Counted from the stretch's first letter, positions 32,874 to 42,670 are shown. The stretch: DNA of 64,000 bases from MGIIb-P sp963934015 (GCA_963934015.1 CAWVWT010000006.1:10081-74080); one strand, 5' to 3'. Numbers and translations are program-made. The notes: generated by a model from the letters alone, not told the origin.

Positions 32874-35800
32874 AAGTGGCTCAGCATCACCTTGTTGTTG
32901 ATTTTCACAAGCCTCTCACCAATTGTTTCTGCAACTGAGGTTTACGAAGAAACAGACTATCTTTCTGAGTACTCAACCGCTGTTCAATCAGCCTTTGCAC
33001 GTTGCACCGAATTACCAGCCCAAGACGGCAATTGGCTGGTGGTCAGCCAGCACTCAATTGGTAAGGAAGCCCCACTTCTTCCAAATGCATGGATGGTGGA
33101 AGCGAACCCATCCGAAATCAAGCAGTGGCTGCATTCCAATCGAATTGAAATTGCATGCCCTGAGATTGAACGTCAACAACAACCGCGGTGGACACCAAAT
33201 GACCCCAAATTCAGTGACCAGTGGCATTTGGAGAATACAGGTCAAACCAGTGGTGGTCTTGCAGGCGAAGATGCAAATCTCACAGGTGCATGGGCATCCT
33301 ACCAAGGTACAGGTGTGACCATTGGTATCGTCGATGACGGGCTTGATCACGATCATCCTGATTTGACCACCAATTATGACACGACCAATGATTACGACTT
33401 TTGTGGAAATGATGGCAATCCCTCACCATCAAATTGGAACGCTCATGGAACCGCTGCAGCCGGTGTTGCGGCTGCCACTGGCAACAACAATGTCGGTGTG
33501 TCTGGAGCGGCCCCAGATGCCAATCTTGCAGGCTTGTTGCTGATTGCTTGCAGTTCTCCAGACTCCAAAGAGGCTGATGCGCTCAGCCACGCGAATCAGG
33601 TGATTGATATCTACAGTAATTCATGGGGCCCAAGTGATGATGGAAGTACTTTGGAGGCCCCTGGTCCTTTGACCATTGCCGCTTTTGAAGACGATGTAGC
33701 AAATGGTCGCGGGGGTCTAGGCAACATCATCACATGGGCAGCAGGCAATGGATTAGAGTCAGATGATGATTCCAACAAGGACGGGTATGCCAATGCGCGC
33801 CAAACGATTGCCGTCACCGCAATTGATCACGAGGGTGACCAATCCTACTACGCCGAGCCGGGGGCGAACATACTTGTCGCAGCGCACAGTAACGGAGATG
33901 GTGAAGGAATTACAACCACCGATATCGAAGGTTCATCTGGCTACACAAACAACGACTACACCGATGATTTTGGGGGGACATCCTCTGCAACTCCTCTAGC
34001 CAGTGGCGTCATTGCGTTAATTCTTGAAGCAAATTCCAATTTGACTTGGAGAGATGTCCAACATATTTTGGTGCACAGTTCCCGGAAAAATGACCCTAGT
34101 GACAGTTCATGGGGCGTAAATGGTGCAGGCCTTGATGTATCACACAAATATGGATACGGGGCGGTCGATGCAGGACGTGCAGTTGCCTTGGCAGAAAATT
34201 GGTCAATTGTAAATCCAGCAATCAACATCACAAGTGGAACTCAAACCATCAATAGTGCCATCCCAGATGATTCACCGCAAGGCCTCAATGATACAGTGAT
34301 CATCAACGATGGATTGCAAGTCGAGCACGTCGAAGTTTACGTTGATATCGACCATGTTTATCGAGGTGATTTGATCATCACGCTAACCTCACCATCAGGT
34401 ACAGAGAGCACACTGGCTCAGAAACAAAGTGATTCAAACAACAATTATCGCAATTGGATGTTTTCTACGGTTCACAATTGGGATGAACAATCAGCTGGAA
34501 ATTGGACCCTCAAGGTCGAAGATGATGGTAACGGAGATACTGGAACTTGGAATGATTGGGAACTTGTGATTCATGGTATCCCCATGGTACTCGACTCGGA
34601 TGGCGACGGTTTGACCAATGAGAACGAGACAGACGTTTATGGCACCGATCCCAATGATATCGACACCGATGATGATGATTTGACCGATTATGATGAGGTC
34701 ATGGTTACCAACACAGACCCACTAGATTCAGACAGCGATAATGACACACTTCTCGACGGTGCTGAAGTCAATTTGTATGGTACAAATCCACTATCCAACG
34801 ATACGGATGGTGATGGCCTAACGGATGCTCAAGAAGTTCTATTCTTCGGTAGTGACCCACTAGTGTTCGACCCTGATACCGATTCTGATGCGTGGTATTG
34901 GTTCCAAGATTGTAATGATTCCAACCCACAGATACACCCAGGGATGTCTGAATTACTCAATGGAATTGATGACAATTGCAACGATGCTTGGGATGAAGGA
35001 TTCAATATCACCGATTCAGATAATGATGGCCTTGCCGATTATCCTGAATACCACATTTACGGAACCAATTGGACTAATCCGGATACAGATGGTGACAATC
35101 TCACCGATGGTGATGAGGTTCTAGTCCATGGTACCAATCCCTTGTCCCCTGATGCCGACGCTGATTTAGATGGCTGGTATTGGTTCCAAGATTGTAACGA
35201 ATCAGACCCCTGGATCAACCCATCGATGCCCGAAGCACTCGATGGAATCGACAATGATTGTGATGACTTGATTGACGAAGATTTCGAGGGTATTGATTCG
35301 GATTCAGATGGATTACTCGATTTGAATGAATACAATGTACATCTCACAGACCCCTTTGACAATGATACGGATGACGATGGTCTCGATGACGGATACGAAC
35401 TCAATGTGACATACACCAATCCTCTAATTCCCGATTTTGATTCGGATGGCGATGGATTTCGCTGGTATGCTGATTGCGATGACAATGATACTAGCATACA
35501 TCCGGATGCAACCGAAATTTGGGATGGAATCGATCAAAATTGTAACGATTTAATCGATGAAATGGTCAATCGAGCAGAACAGATTTCAGTATTGCCAATG
35601 GATACAGAATTCATCTTAAATGCCACAGAAGACACACTTTTTCTGCAGACATTTGTGAATATTTCAGGTAATTCAGTCTTGGAGATTCAAACAAGTTGGA
35701 AATTAACCATCAGCGAAGATTGGGTTGTTATTTTATCCAATGAATCTTGGTTTGAAATTGGTCCATTCGATTGTGAAGGTATTACTGGTGAATATGTTGC

Positions 35801-36176
35801 TGAAATTTGTTCGTACAATGGAACAACCCCAATTTATTCAGTAACAGTTTCTATTTCGGATGGTTATGAGGTCATTACGCACACATGGTCGGTCAAGTAC
35901 ACAGTTTGGCATCCACCAGAACCGGAGCCAGAACCGGAGCCAGAACCGGAGCCTGAACCAACACCTGACCCCACCGATCCAGATGGTGATGGAAACACCT
36001 CGACAAGCGGCGGGTTTTCAATTGATACAGACGCCAGGGTGATTATTGGGTTGTCCTCAATCGTTGTTTTACTTGGTATCATTGTTCTGTTCACAGGGCG
36101 CAAGAAAGCTCCGCCACCCTTGATGCGGCCACCACCATCAAATCTCCCGCAAATGATTGGTCAGCGATTCCGATAA
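32871..36176 (+). CDS. Kexin-like subtilase with P domain, Ca-binding repeats and membrane anchor
   Basis: This 1101-residue secreted serine protease has a signal peptide (1-21), a propeptide to about 105, and an S8 catalytic domain with Asp155 (GIVDDGLDHDHPD), His192 (NAHGTAAAG), oxyanion Asn293 and Ser371 (GGTSSATPLASG). The IVDDGLD motif and a following P/Homo B domain (about residues 455-570, DHVYRGDLIITLTSPSG) resemble kexin/proprotein convertases. Thrombospondin type-3 loops and three MopE-type DCND...DGIDNDC motifs extend to about residue 900. An EPEP linker precedes a membrane segment near 1060 and a short Pro-rich tail. It probably cuts proteins or processes surface precursors outside the cell. 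Confidence 0.93.
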   Translation: MKWLSITLLLIFTSLSPIVSATEVYEETDYLSEYSTAVQSAFARCTELPAQDGNWLVVSQHSIGKEAPLLPNAWMVEANPSEIKQWLHSNRIEIACPEIERQQQPRWTPNDPKFSDQWHLENTGQTSGGLAGEDANLTGAWASYQGTGVTIGIVDDGLDHDHPDLTTNYDTTNDYDFCGNDGNPSPSNWNAHGTAAAGVAAATGNNNVGVSGAAPDANLAGLLLIACSSPDSKEADALSHANQVIDIYSNSWGPSDDGSTLEAPGPLTIAAFEDDVANGRGGLGNIITWAAGNGLESDDDSNKDGYANARQTIAVTAIDHEGDQSYYAEPGANILVAAHSNGDGEGITTTDIEGSSGYTNNDYTDDFGGTSSATPLASGVIALILEANSNLTWRDVQHILVHSSRKNDPSDSSWGVNGAGLDVSHKYGYGAVDAGRAVALAENWSIVNPAINITSGTQTINSAIPDDSPQGLNDTVIINDGLQVEHVEVYVDIDHVYRGDLIITLTSPSGTESTLAQKQSDSNNNYRNWMFSTVHNWDEQSAGNWTLKVEDDGNGDTGTWNDWELVIHGIPMVLDSDGDGLTNENETDVYGTDPNDIDTDDDDLTDYDEVMVTNTDPLDSDSDNDTLLDGAEVNLYGTNPLSNDTDGDGLTDAQEVLFFGSDPLVFDPDTDSDAWYWFQDCNDSNPQIHPGMSELLNGIDDNCNDAWDEGFNITDSDNDGLADYPEYHIYGTNWTNPDTDGDNLTDGDEVLVHGTNPLSPDADADLDGWYWFQDCNESDPWINPSMPEALDGIDNDCDDLIDEDFEGIDSDSDGLLDLNEYNVHLTDPFDNDTDDDGLDDGYELNVTYTNPLIPDFDSDGDGFRWYADCDDNDTSIHPDATEIWDGIDQNCNDLIDEMVNRAEQISVLPMDTEFILNATEDTLFLQTFVNISGNSVLEIQTSWKLTISEDWVVILSNESWFEIGPFDCEGITGEYVAEICSYNGTTPIYSVTVSISDGYEVITHTWSVKYTVWHPPEPEPEPEPEPEPEPTPDPTDPDGDGNTSTSGGFSIDTDARVIIGLSSIVVLLGIIVLFTGRKKAPPPLMRPPPSNLPQMIGQRFR
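35916..35951 (+). repeat. Three copies of a 12-bp EPEP-coding unit
   Basis: CCAGAACCGGAG occurs three times in tandem at 35916, 35928 and 35940, encoding the Glu-Pro linker just before the membrane segment of the subtilase. Similar in composition to the 6921-7010 repeat. Confidence 0.9.
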
Positions 36177-37316
36177 TCAGGATTCAATGAGCATGGCAAC
36201 AGCATTGCCACCACCGAGGCATAGGGTGACGATGCCTTTCCCTCCACCCGTACGTCGAAGTGCATTGATGAGTGTCATCAGGCATCGTGCGCCGGTTGCT
36301 CCCAATGGGTGACCGATGGCGACAGCACCGCCGTGTGGATTGAATTTCCCATCAGGAATGTTGCATGCCTTTGCAATCGCACATGAAGCAGCTGCAAAGG
36401 CCTCGTTGTGTTCAACAAAAGACAAATCATCTACGGTCAATCCATTGCGATTGAGCAATAATTCAATGGCAGGGATTGGTGCGGCCATCACCCTCTCTGG
36501 TTCAACCCCAGTTGTACAATAATCGAGTATGATTCCAAGTACAGGCCAACCGTTCGCTTCTGCAACTTCACGATTGGCGACCAGAACAGCAGCAGCACCA
36601 TCTGAAAGTTGAGATGCATTGCCAGCCGTCACTTTCCCTCCATCTTTGAAGACCGCACGCATACCACCGAAGTCACCACCGGGGGAAATCCCCTCATCGC
36701 GCTCTAACCCTGCGGTTTCGACAACCTCGAATTTCATCCACCCTTCGTCCCAAGCTGCGAGAGCCCTGTCATGCGAACGTGATGCAAAGGTGTCCGAAGC
36801 CAATCGGGAGATGTCGAATTCTTCGGAAACCGTTTCTCCAGTATTACCCATGTGTTCATCATTGTAAACATCCCAGAGGCCATCGTGAATCATTGTTGGT
36901 TTCATGTCACCAAATTCAGTTTTCGAAATTTTATGCCCAAAATATGGGGCATTGGTCATCGATTCCATACCACCAGCGACAATCACATTATATTCACCGG
37001 CTCGAATGCTGTTGGCTGCCATCATGACCGCTTTGAGTGAAGATCCGCAGACTTTGTTGACAGTAGTTGCTGGTGTACTGACAGGCATTCCTGCACCCAG
37101 TGCAACCTGTCGTGCTGGTGCTTGTCCCGCACCGGCTTGCAATACCTGCCCAAACAGAACATCATCAATGATTCCACTAGCAGGATCGATTTCAGCACGC
37201 GCAAGTAAGCCTTTCACCACATGAATTCCGAGGTCAACCGCCGATTGGTTGGCTAGTGCACCTCGATAGCGACCAACAGGTGTGCGGGCCACAGCACAGA
37301 TGACAACTTCAACCAT
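36177..37316 (-). CDS. Acetyl-CoA acetyltransferase (thiolase)
   Basis: This 379-residue thiolase has the nucleophilic Cys90 in NKVCGSSLKAV, then His336 in GGAVAIGHPLGATGAR and Cys366 in VTLCLGGGNA. It condenses or cleaves acetoacetyl-CoA-type substrates; degradative beta-oxidation or mevalonate-type synthesis are both possible. ATG 37316 follows an AAGGAG-like sequence at a suitable distance, and an upstream GTG at 37322 is less likely. Its stop abuts the convergent subtilase stop with no gap. It lies 25 bases after the tryptophan dioxygenase gene on the same strand. Confidence 0.93.
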   Translation of the reverse strand: MVEVVICAVARTPVGRYRGALANQSAVDLGIHVVKGLLARAEIDPASGIIDDVLFGQVLQAGAGQAPARQVALGAGMPVSTPATTVNKVCGSSLKAVMMAANSIRAGEYNVIVAGGMESMTNAPYFGHKISKTEFGDMKPTMIHDGLWDVYNDEHMGNTGETVSEEFDISRLASDTFASRSHDRALAAWDEGWMKFEVVETAGLERDEGISPGGDFGGMRAVFKDGGKVTAGNASQLSDGAAAVLVANREVAEANGWPVLGIILDYCTTGVEPERVMAAPIPAIELLLNRNGLTVDDLSFVEHNEAFAAASCAIAKACNIPDGKFNPHGGAVAIGHPLGATGARCLMTLINALRRTGGGKGIVTLCLGGGNAVAMLIES

Positions 37317-37341
37317 ATTCACCGCTCCTTGTTAGTGCGTA

Positions 37342-38442
37342 TCAATCTGTTCCATCACCGGCGAATCCATAGATGTCGCCATTTTTCAAAGTAGGTCGAA
37401 GTTCTGATTTCAGAAGGATTGTTCGAACACCCCAGAGGTCACCAAAGATTCGATATTTGGTTGTAGCATCCAAGTAATCTACACCTGATGAACCTCCTGT
37501 ACCGACACGGCGGCCAATGATTCTCTCAACCATGCGTGCATGATGTGTGCGGAAGAGGACCATGCTCTCCTCTAGTTCAACCACAGCATCGACGAGGACA
37601 CGGGGCCAAGCGAGTAATGGGAGTTCTCGGTACGATTCGATGAATAACAATCCTGCCCGTGCACGGTTAACCTCGCCATTGGGTTTGAGGAAATCAATTG
37701 CACCTTGGCTGGCTGCTGTAAAGCGAGCCTTGACAGCCTCGATATTGTCTACACCCTGTGCTTCCATACGCGCACTAGCAGCATCTCCAATACCAGTATA
37801 TGCCGCTAGATGTGTATCAACATAATTTTGTACAGCCGCAGCATCATCTGTAGCACCATAGAATGAACCCATAATTGGGGTTCGTTCAAGCCAATTGGTC
37901 AGAGCTTCGACCAATGTAGTTTCTTCCAATGCGGCTTCAAGTCGTGCTAGTGCAGCCGCATCTTCTTCACCACGTGTGGCGAGTTTGCGGAAGTGGCCGA
38001 GAGGGTCCATGTCTGAAGTTCTTCCAACGGTCTCTAGGCCGAGAATTATTTCCATTTCGCGCATCTGAAATGATTCAAATCCAGAAGCGGTCCCTAGACC
38101 ATCCCTGAATGCGAGGAATCCCTGTGGAGTCAATGTTTCCATTACTTTCCATTGACTTGCAAGCAATCGGAAAATCTCAGTTACCCTTCCGAGATGCTCC
38201 ACTGCCTTCGGAACCTGTGCTTCAGGAACGCGTTCAGTTGCGAGAATGTCGCGAATTTCTCTCAATTCCCGGATTACTTGTTTGAACCATAATTCGAAGG
38301 TTTGGTGTGTGACAATGAAGTGCATTTCATCATTTGAAACACCATCTTGGTCACGTTGAAGTGACAATAATTCATGCAATCCCAAATATCCACCATAGGT
38401 GTAACTAGAGCCGCTTCCGCCACCCGAATATCCTCCGCCCAT
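37342..38442 (-). CDS. Tryptophan 2,3-dioxygenase
   Basis: This 366-residue heme enzyme opens the indole ring of tryptophan to N-formylkynurenine. The signature YGGYLGLHELLSLQ leads to the substrate region EMHFIVTHQTFELWFKQ (His41, His46). The C-terminal FRTHHARMVERIIG (probable heme ligand His301) and GTGGSSGVDYL match TDO. The Ser/Gly-rich start at ATG 38442 is used; an in-frame GTG at 38481 would add 13 residues. TDO is oxygen-dependent and uncommon in archaea. It is in a minus-strand run with the thiolase, suggesting amino-acid catabolism or NAD precursor formation (inference); no kynureninase or formamidase is visible here. Confidence 0.95.
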   Translation of the reverse strand: MGGGYSGGGSGSSYTYGGYLGLHELLSLQRDQDGVSNDEMHFIVTHQTFELWFKQVIRELREIRDILATERVPEAQVPKAVEHLGRVTEIFRLLASQWKVMETLTPQGFLAFRDGLGTASGFESFQMREMEIILGLETVGRTSDMDPLGHFRKLATRGEEDAAALARLEAALEETTLVEALTNWLERTPIMGSFYGATDDAAAVQNYVDTHLAAYTGIGDAASARMEAQGVDNIEAVKARFTAASQGAIDFLKPNGEVNRARAGLLFIESYRELPLLAWPRVLVDAVVELEESMVLFRTHHARMVERIIGRRVGTGGSSGVDYLDATTKYRIFGDLWGVRTILLKSELRPTLKNGDIYGFAGDGTD

Positions 38443-38488
38443 GATTTCGCATCGCCCTGACACTTGAATGCCTTGCCCCACTCACCGT

Positions 38489-39385
38489 TCAGGTTTCAGA
38501 ATCGATTTTAATGCGATTTGCAAAGGGTACATTTGTTTCATATCGCACAAATTCATCGGTTTCTGGGTGCAAAAACCCGAGTGAAGTTGCATGTAAACAG
38601 ATTCGGTTGAGAGGGTTGGTTTCCGCCCCATGTCCAACGTCACCAACAATCGGACAACCCAAGAATTGCATTGCCATGCGTATTTGATGGCGGCGACCCG
38701 TATCAATTTTGATAACCATTAAAGATACAAATTCATCTTGATCTTCAACTTGCCAATGAGTGATGGATTGTTTTGAACCTTTGAAGGTTGATTTGACACG
38801 TTTGACATGCAGATGTTTGTTTTCCACAAGCCAAGATGAATCAGTACCTTCGGAATTTTCAGGCCCCCCCTCCACTAGGGCATGATACATCCGTTCGACA
38901 TCCCGTTGGGCGAACTGGGCCTGTAGGTATTCTTTGATTTCTCGGCTTTTGGCAAATACCATAACTCCAGATGTCTCGCGATCTAATCGATGTACAATAT
39001 GGCTCCATGCACGTTCAGATTGGCGCTTTACATGATCCACACATCGACTGTGGAGCGTATCTTTCTCGAGTTTGTCCGTGGCGACAGAAAGCAAACCAGA
39101 TGGCTTTTCAACAACCAAAATATAATCGTCCTCAGATATAATTTTTAGTTTTGAAAATTGTTTTTTAGGTTTGGGAGGGGGGGATTTTTTCATCGCTTCC
39201 GAGAGATTGATAATCGTAATTGCGTTGCCCTTCACGAGTAATTCTTTGGCCTTGTAAACAGGTATTCCATTGACCAATACCCTGCCTTCAGTCAACATTT
39301 TTCGCAATTTAGACTTCTTCGAGTCAGGAAACATCAATGCCAATGTGGGGAGTAAGAAACTCTCTTCTTCAACATTGAATTCCAT
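38489..39385 (-). CDS. RluA-family pseudouridine synthase
   Basis: This 298-residue RNA-modifying enzyme has an N-terminal S4-like RNA-binding region (SKKSKLRKMLTEGRVLVNG), a Lys-rich spacer and the RluA catalytic core with HRLDRETSGVMVFAKS, whose Asp is the catalytic residue. The KIDTGRRHQIRMAM and GCPIVGD motifs confirm the family. The target may be rRNA or tRNA and is not determined by sequence. ATG 39385 is chosen over an upstream in-frame start because it opens the S4 domain cleanly. It precedes the tryptophan dioxygenase gene by 46 bases on the same strand. RluA-type enzymes are more typical of bacteria, so past transfer is possible. Confidence 0.9.
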   Translation of the reverse strand: MEFNVEEESFLLPTLALMFPDSKKSKLRKMLTEGRVLVNGIPVYKAKELLVKGNAITIINLSEAMKKSPPPKPKKQFSKLKIISEDDYILVVEKPSGLLSVATDKLEKDTLHSRCVDHVKRQSERAWSHIVHRLDRETSGVMVFAKSREIKEYLQAQFAQRDVERMYHALVEGGPENSEGTDSSWLVENKHLHVKRVKSTFKGSKQSITHWQVEDQDEFVSLMVIKIDTGRRHQIRMAMQFLGCPIVGDVGHGAETNPLNRICLHATSLGFLHPETDEFVRYETNVPFANRIKIDSET

Positions 39386-39487
39386 TTCAGCACCCCTAAG
39401 CAAATCTTTGCACAATACGCGGAGTAGTTTGACGCTTGAATGTCTTGCCCCCTCCACCGTTAGGTTTCACAGAGGGTTTTGACATTT

Positions 39488-39778
39488 TCAACTGTGTTCA
39501 TATTGGAATTCCCAATCGTATTGGTCCTCGCCAAAATTCAATTCGTTGTTCTCTCGTTCCCATTCAGAAATTTCTTTTCTCAGGCGGTCTTCTCCATTTT
39601 CAAATTCCAATCTCTCTATCCAAAGTCCCATCAGTTTCATTGCTCGACTTCTGAGTGCACTCTTCTGTCCGTGTAGTTCATCCTCTAGTGCTGGTATCCA
39701 AAGTTGTATTAGTTGCATTACCAGTTTCTGAATTTCTCTTGCTTGCTTCGTGTTTCCGTTTTCTTTTCTTATATCCAT
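39488..39778 (-). CDS. Small charged hypothetical protein, possible coiled coil
   Basis: This 96-residue reading frame starts with ATG at 39778 and lies 102 bases upstream of the RluA-type gene on the same strand. It is rich in Glu, Lys and Arg, with leucines spaced as in an amphipathic helix (LVMQLIQLWIPALEDEL and LRKEISEWERENNEL). No family is recognised and no ribosome-binding site is obvious. The A/T-rich composition and mixed overlapping frames leave it uncertain. No other gene is seen in 39386-39958, apart from a TATA-like stretch before purP. Confidence 0.45.
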   Translation of the reverse strand: MDIRKENGNTKQAREIQKLVMQLIQLWIPALEDELHGQKSALRSRAMKLMGLWIERLEFENGEDRLRKEISEWERENNELNFGEDQYDWEFQYEHS

Positions 39779-39864
39779 CTAGCGCTTACGCCCCTGTGAC
39801 CAATATGGTGCAGATCAGGTGCGCTAAGACATCAGAATCACGAGATACTGTGTTGTAGCATCAC

Positions 39865-39872
39865 CTATATCA
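39865..39872 (+). promoter_or_regulatory. Candidate TATA box for purP
   Basis: CTATATCA is followed at the usual distance by sequence just inside an upstream ATG (39878). This placement favours the downstream ATG at 39959 as the true start. Confidence 0.35.
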
Positions 39873-39958
39873 ACCATATGAATTTCTGCTCCAAGTCTCC
39901 CTCAAGTGACCATGCTATTTCCGTAAGCGATAATTACCCGACACCGGAGCCGTCCCTA

Positions 39959-41071
39959 ATGGCGACCACTCACCCGCACCTGCCAGATTGGCTCGCGGCG
40001 TACAATCCTGCTGAGATTACGATTGGTGTAATTGCCTCGCACTCATCTCTTCAGATTCTTCATGGGGCCCGACAAGAGGGCTTCCGGACACTCGGAATTT
40101 GTGTTGGAAAAGATCGTCAAAAGATGTACAAAGCATTTCCTGGGGCAGAACCTGATGAATGGATGATTCTGGACAATTATTTGGAACTTCTAGACAAAGC
40201 GGAAGAGTTGCGCAAGCGCAACGTGATTATTATTCCACACGGGTCATTGGTTGAGTACCTGAGCCCCGCCAATTTCATCACCCTCGAAGTTCCAACCTTT
40301 GGCAATCGTCAAATCCTGAAATGGGAAGGCAGTCGTGAATTGCAGCGTCAATGGCTCGAATCTGGTGGTTGTACTATGCCTAAAGTGATTGAAGACCCGC
40401 ATGAAATCGATGGTCCAGTCATCATCAAGTATGCGGGTGCCAAAGGTGGTCGTGGCTATTTTATCGCACGAAATTTCCGTGATTTTAGGCGCAACGTCGA
40501 TTTGGAAGAGGAATTTACCATTCAAGAGTACGTTCTCGGGACTCGATACTATTTCCAGTTCTTTTTCGATCCGATTGCGGAAGACGGGTATCAAGTCGAA
40601 GGCATGGGCAGTCGGGAGGGTCAGAATTGCGGACGCCTCGAATTGATGAGTATCGATCGTCGTGACGAAGCCAATGTTGACGAATTCTACAAGTTAGGCA
40701 GTTTGCGAGACCTACGGGACATGGGGTTGGAACCATCTTTCGTGGTTACTGGAAATACACCGGCGGTACTTCGAGAGTCTTTGCTTCCTGAAGCTTTCCG
40801 CTTGGGTGAAGGTGCAGTAGCAGCCTCACTTGAATTGGAAGAAGATGCCCGTGGTATGATCGGACCATTTTGCCTTGAGACGATTGTCACAGACAAACTC
40901 GAATTCCGTGTCTTTGAGATTAGCGCCCGAATCGTCGCTGGTTCCAATGTAGCCATTGGCGGTTCACCCTATTCGGACATCAACGAACCCGGTCTTTCAA
41001 CCGGTCAGAGAATTGCGCGATGTATTCGCAAGGCGATTGACAAGGATTGCCTGAGTGATATACTATCTTGA
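39959..41071 (+). CDS. purP: 5-formaminoimidazole-4-carboxamide ribotide synthetase (PurP)
   Basis: This 370-residue ATP-grasp enzyme makes FAICAR from AICAR, formate and ATP, an archaeal replacement for the PurH formyltransferase. The N-terminal ITIGVIASHSSLQILHGARQEGF motif, FGNRQILKWEGSR, IIKYAGAKGGRGYFIA and the QEYVLGTRYYFQFFFDPI region are typical of PurP. The C-terminus carries FRVFEISARIVAGSNVA. ATG 39959 gives an N-terminus matching the family; the upstream ATG at 39878 adds 27 Ser-rich residues very close to a TATA-like box. It is a single gene with no purine neighbours in this window. Confidence 0.93.
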   Translation: MATTHPHLPDWLAAYNPAEITIGVIASHSSLQILHGARQEGFRTLGICVGKDRQKMYKAFPGAEPDEWMILDNYLELLDKAEELRKRNVIIIPHGSLVEYLSPANFITLEVPTFGNRQILKWEGSRELQRQWLESGGCTMPKVIEDPHEIDGPVIIKYAGAKGGRGYFIARNFRDFRRNVDLEEEFTIQEYVLGTRYYFQFFFDPIAEDGYQVEGMGSREGQNCGRLELMSIDRRDEANVDEFYKLGSLRDLRDMGLEPSFVVTGNTPAVLRESLLPEAFRLGEGAVAASLELEEDARGMIGPFCLETIVTDKLEFRVFEISARIVAGSNVAIGGSPYSDINEPGLSTGQRIARCIRKAIDKDCLSDILS

Positions 41072-41102
41072 GCAGAGGGTCCCCATACAACAGTTGGGTA
41101 AA

Positions 41103-42623
41103 CTACCAGTTGAGGTTCAAGACTCGTCTAACCACACGTTTTGCACTTAGGATACCATTGTTGTGATATTGCAATCCCGAGCGACACGCTTGTGTCCAAA
41201 ACACATCTGTGCATTGCGCATCAATGTCCCGCCAAACAGCATTCCGATCGATTGAATTCTCTAAACTGAAGATGGGTAATTTTGGCTCGTAGATTTTGAC
41301 CATTTTTGAATCATCCATCCGATTCGATTTGAAATCTAGATAATTATCCGTATTGTACACGTACGTGATGAGGTACTTCGCATCCAAATCACCCATTCTT
41401 GGTTTGATTGTGTTGGTGATGTAGTAATTCCCTGTATCCTCATTCCTGTGAGTTTGATGCAACCAAGGCCGATTACCAATATCTGAAAAATCAGTATGGA
41501 ATAGTACATAGCAATCCATCTGCTTCCATTTCTCCAGTTCCTCAACCAATATATTCGGTGCAACCTCATCTAGAATAGGCAAGGCTTGTGTGGGCTGTGT
41601 GGTCACTACAACAGCATCACAGGTCCAACTTCCACCTCCTTTGGACTTGACCACCAAAGTTCCATCTTGCAGGCGCTCAATGTTTTCAATTTTCGTATTG
41701 AGATTCTGAGAATAGTGTTCATTTTCAAGTAGACTACCTCTCATTGCATGAATCAGGCGACCATCTAACACACACCAATGATCTTCCTTGAATTTAGCCG
41801 TCTTATCACGGATATCCAATGTCAATGCATATTCAAAAATGAAACTTGCAAAGACATGAGCTGGTTGACGTGTAACGTCTTCAAACCGACACCAGGTATT
41901 GATGCCGACCCATGGCATGTAGAAATGTGTGAACACGGTTGAATTAGCTAACCGTTTCCCCAATACCTCGGCAACACTCTTGGACGATTCCGGTCTCAAT
42001 TTGTATTGTCGATAAAATTTGAAGAAAATAAGGAACCCATCAAACAATTCCTTGAGAGTGGCCTCACGGTAAATGAATTTCAAAAAACCACCCATGCCAG
42101 AGCCCATTTTCGTATTCAATTCTCGATCACCGAATACAATCGACCCCTTCAGATTTTCAAATTCGTGTGGAGTTTGAGTAATTCCATATTCTCGACATAA
42201 TTGCAAATAATGCGGTTGCTGAGCAGGTAGTGTGATGATGACTGTCGTCGAGTGATGCTGATCATTTTCAAGGTAGGGGTCATTGTTGCCCCCGACAATA
42301 CCTCTCTGTTCGATCAATTCAACTTGACAACCGGCTTCTAAGAGATATTTGGCAGCCGTTAAACCGCTGATGCCACCGCCGATGACAACCACAGATTTTC
42401 CATTACCATCCATTTCAGGTATTGCAATGGGTTGGGCATCAATAGCCATGTTTCTGGCGGTAGATTTGGGATGTTCTTGTTTGAAAATTCTGATGATGAC
42501 AATGAGGTAAGTGACCAACCAAAGCCACCAGAATTCAGTATATTGATAAATCGTAAATCCTGCCAACAGGGTGGCAATAAAACAGCCAAAATTGAGAGGG
42601 ATGAAGATTGAAGAATTCGCCAA
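41103..42623 (-). CDS. FAD-dependent amine-oxidase-like oxidoreductase with N-terminal membrane segments
   Basis: This 506-residue flavoprotein has a dinucleotide-binding motif GGGISGLTAAKYLLEAG at about residues 81-97, followed by EQRGIVGGNN. The C-terminal half contains a CDAVVVTTQPTQALP strand of the amine oxidase/phytoene desaturase superfamily. Two hydrophobic segments (about 11-28 and 33-46) precede the FAD domain, so it is probably membrane-attached. The start is a TTG at 42623 preceded by a TATA-like TTATAAG (42671-42677). The DoxX gene lies upstream on the same strand. Substrate is unknown; carotenoid, polyamine or lipid substrates are all possible. Confidence 0.75.
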   Translation of the reverse strand: MANSSIFIPLNFGCFIATLLAGFTIYQYTEFWWLWLVTYLIVIIRIFKQEHPKSTARNMAIDAQPIAIPEMDGNGKSVVVIGGGISGLTAAKYLLEAGCQVELIEQRGIVGGNNDPYLENDQHHSTTVIITLPAQQPHYLQLCREYGITQTPHEFENLKGSIVFGDRELNTKMGSGMGGFLKFIYREATLKELFDGFLIFFKFYRQYKLRPESSKSVAEVLGKRLANSTVFTHFYMPWVGINTWCRFEDVTRQPAHVFASFIFEYALTLDIRDKTAKFKEDHWCVLDGRLIHAMRGSLLENEHYSQNLNTKIENIERLQDGTLVVKSKGGGSWTCDAVVVTTQPTQALPILDEVAPNILVEELEKWKQMDCYVLFHTDFSDIGNRPWLHQTHRNEDTGNYYITNTIKPRMGDLDAKYLITYVYNTDNYLDFKSNRMDDSKMVKIYEPKLPIFSLENSIDRNAVWRDIDAQCTDVFWTQACRSGLQYHNNGILSAKRVVRRVLNLNW

Positions 42624-42670
42624 GATTCAAACCCCAGGGTAATGTAACACCGTGAGTTTCTTCTGTGCAG

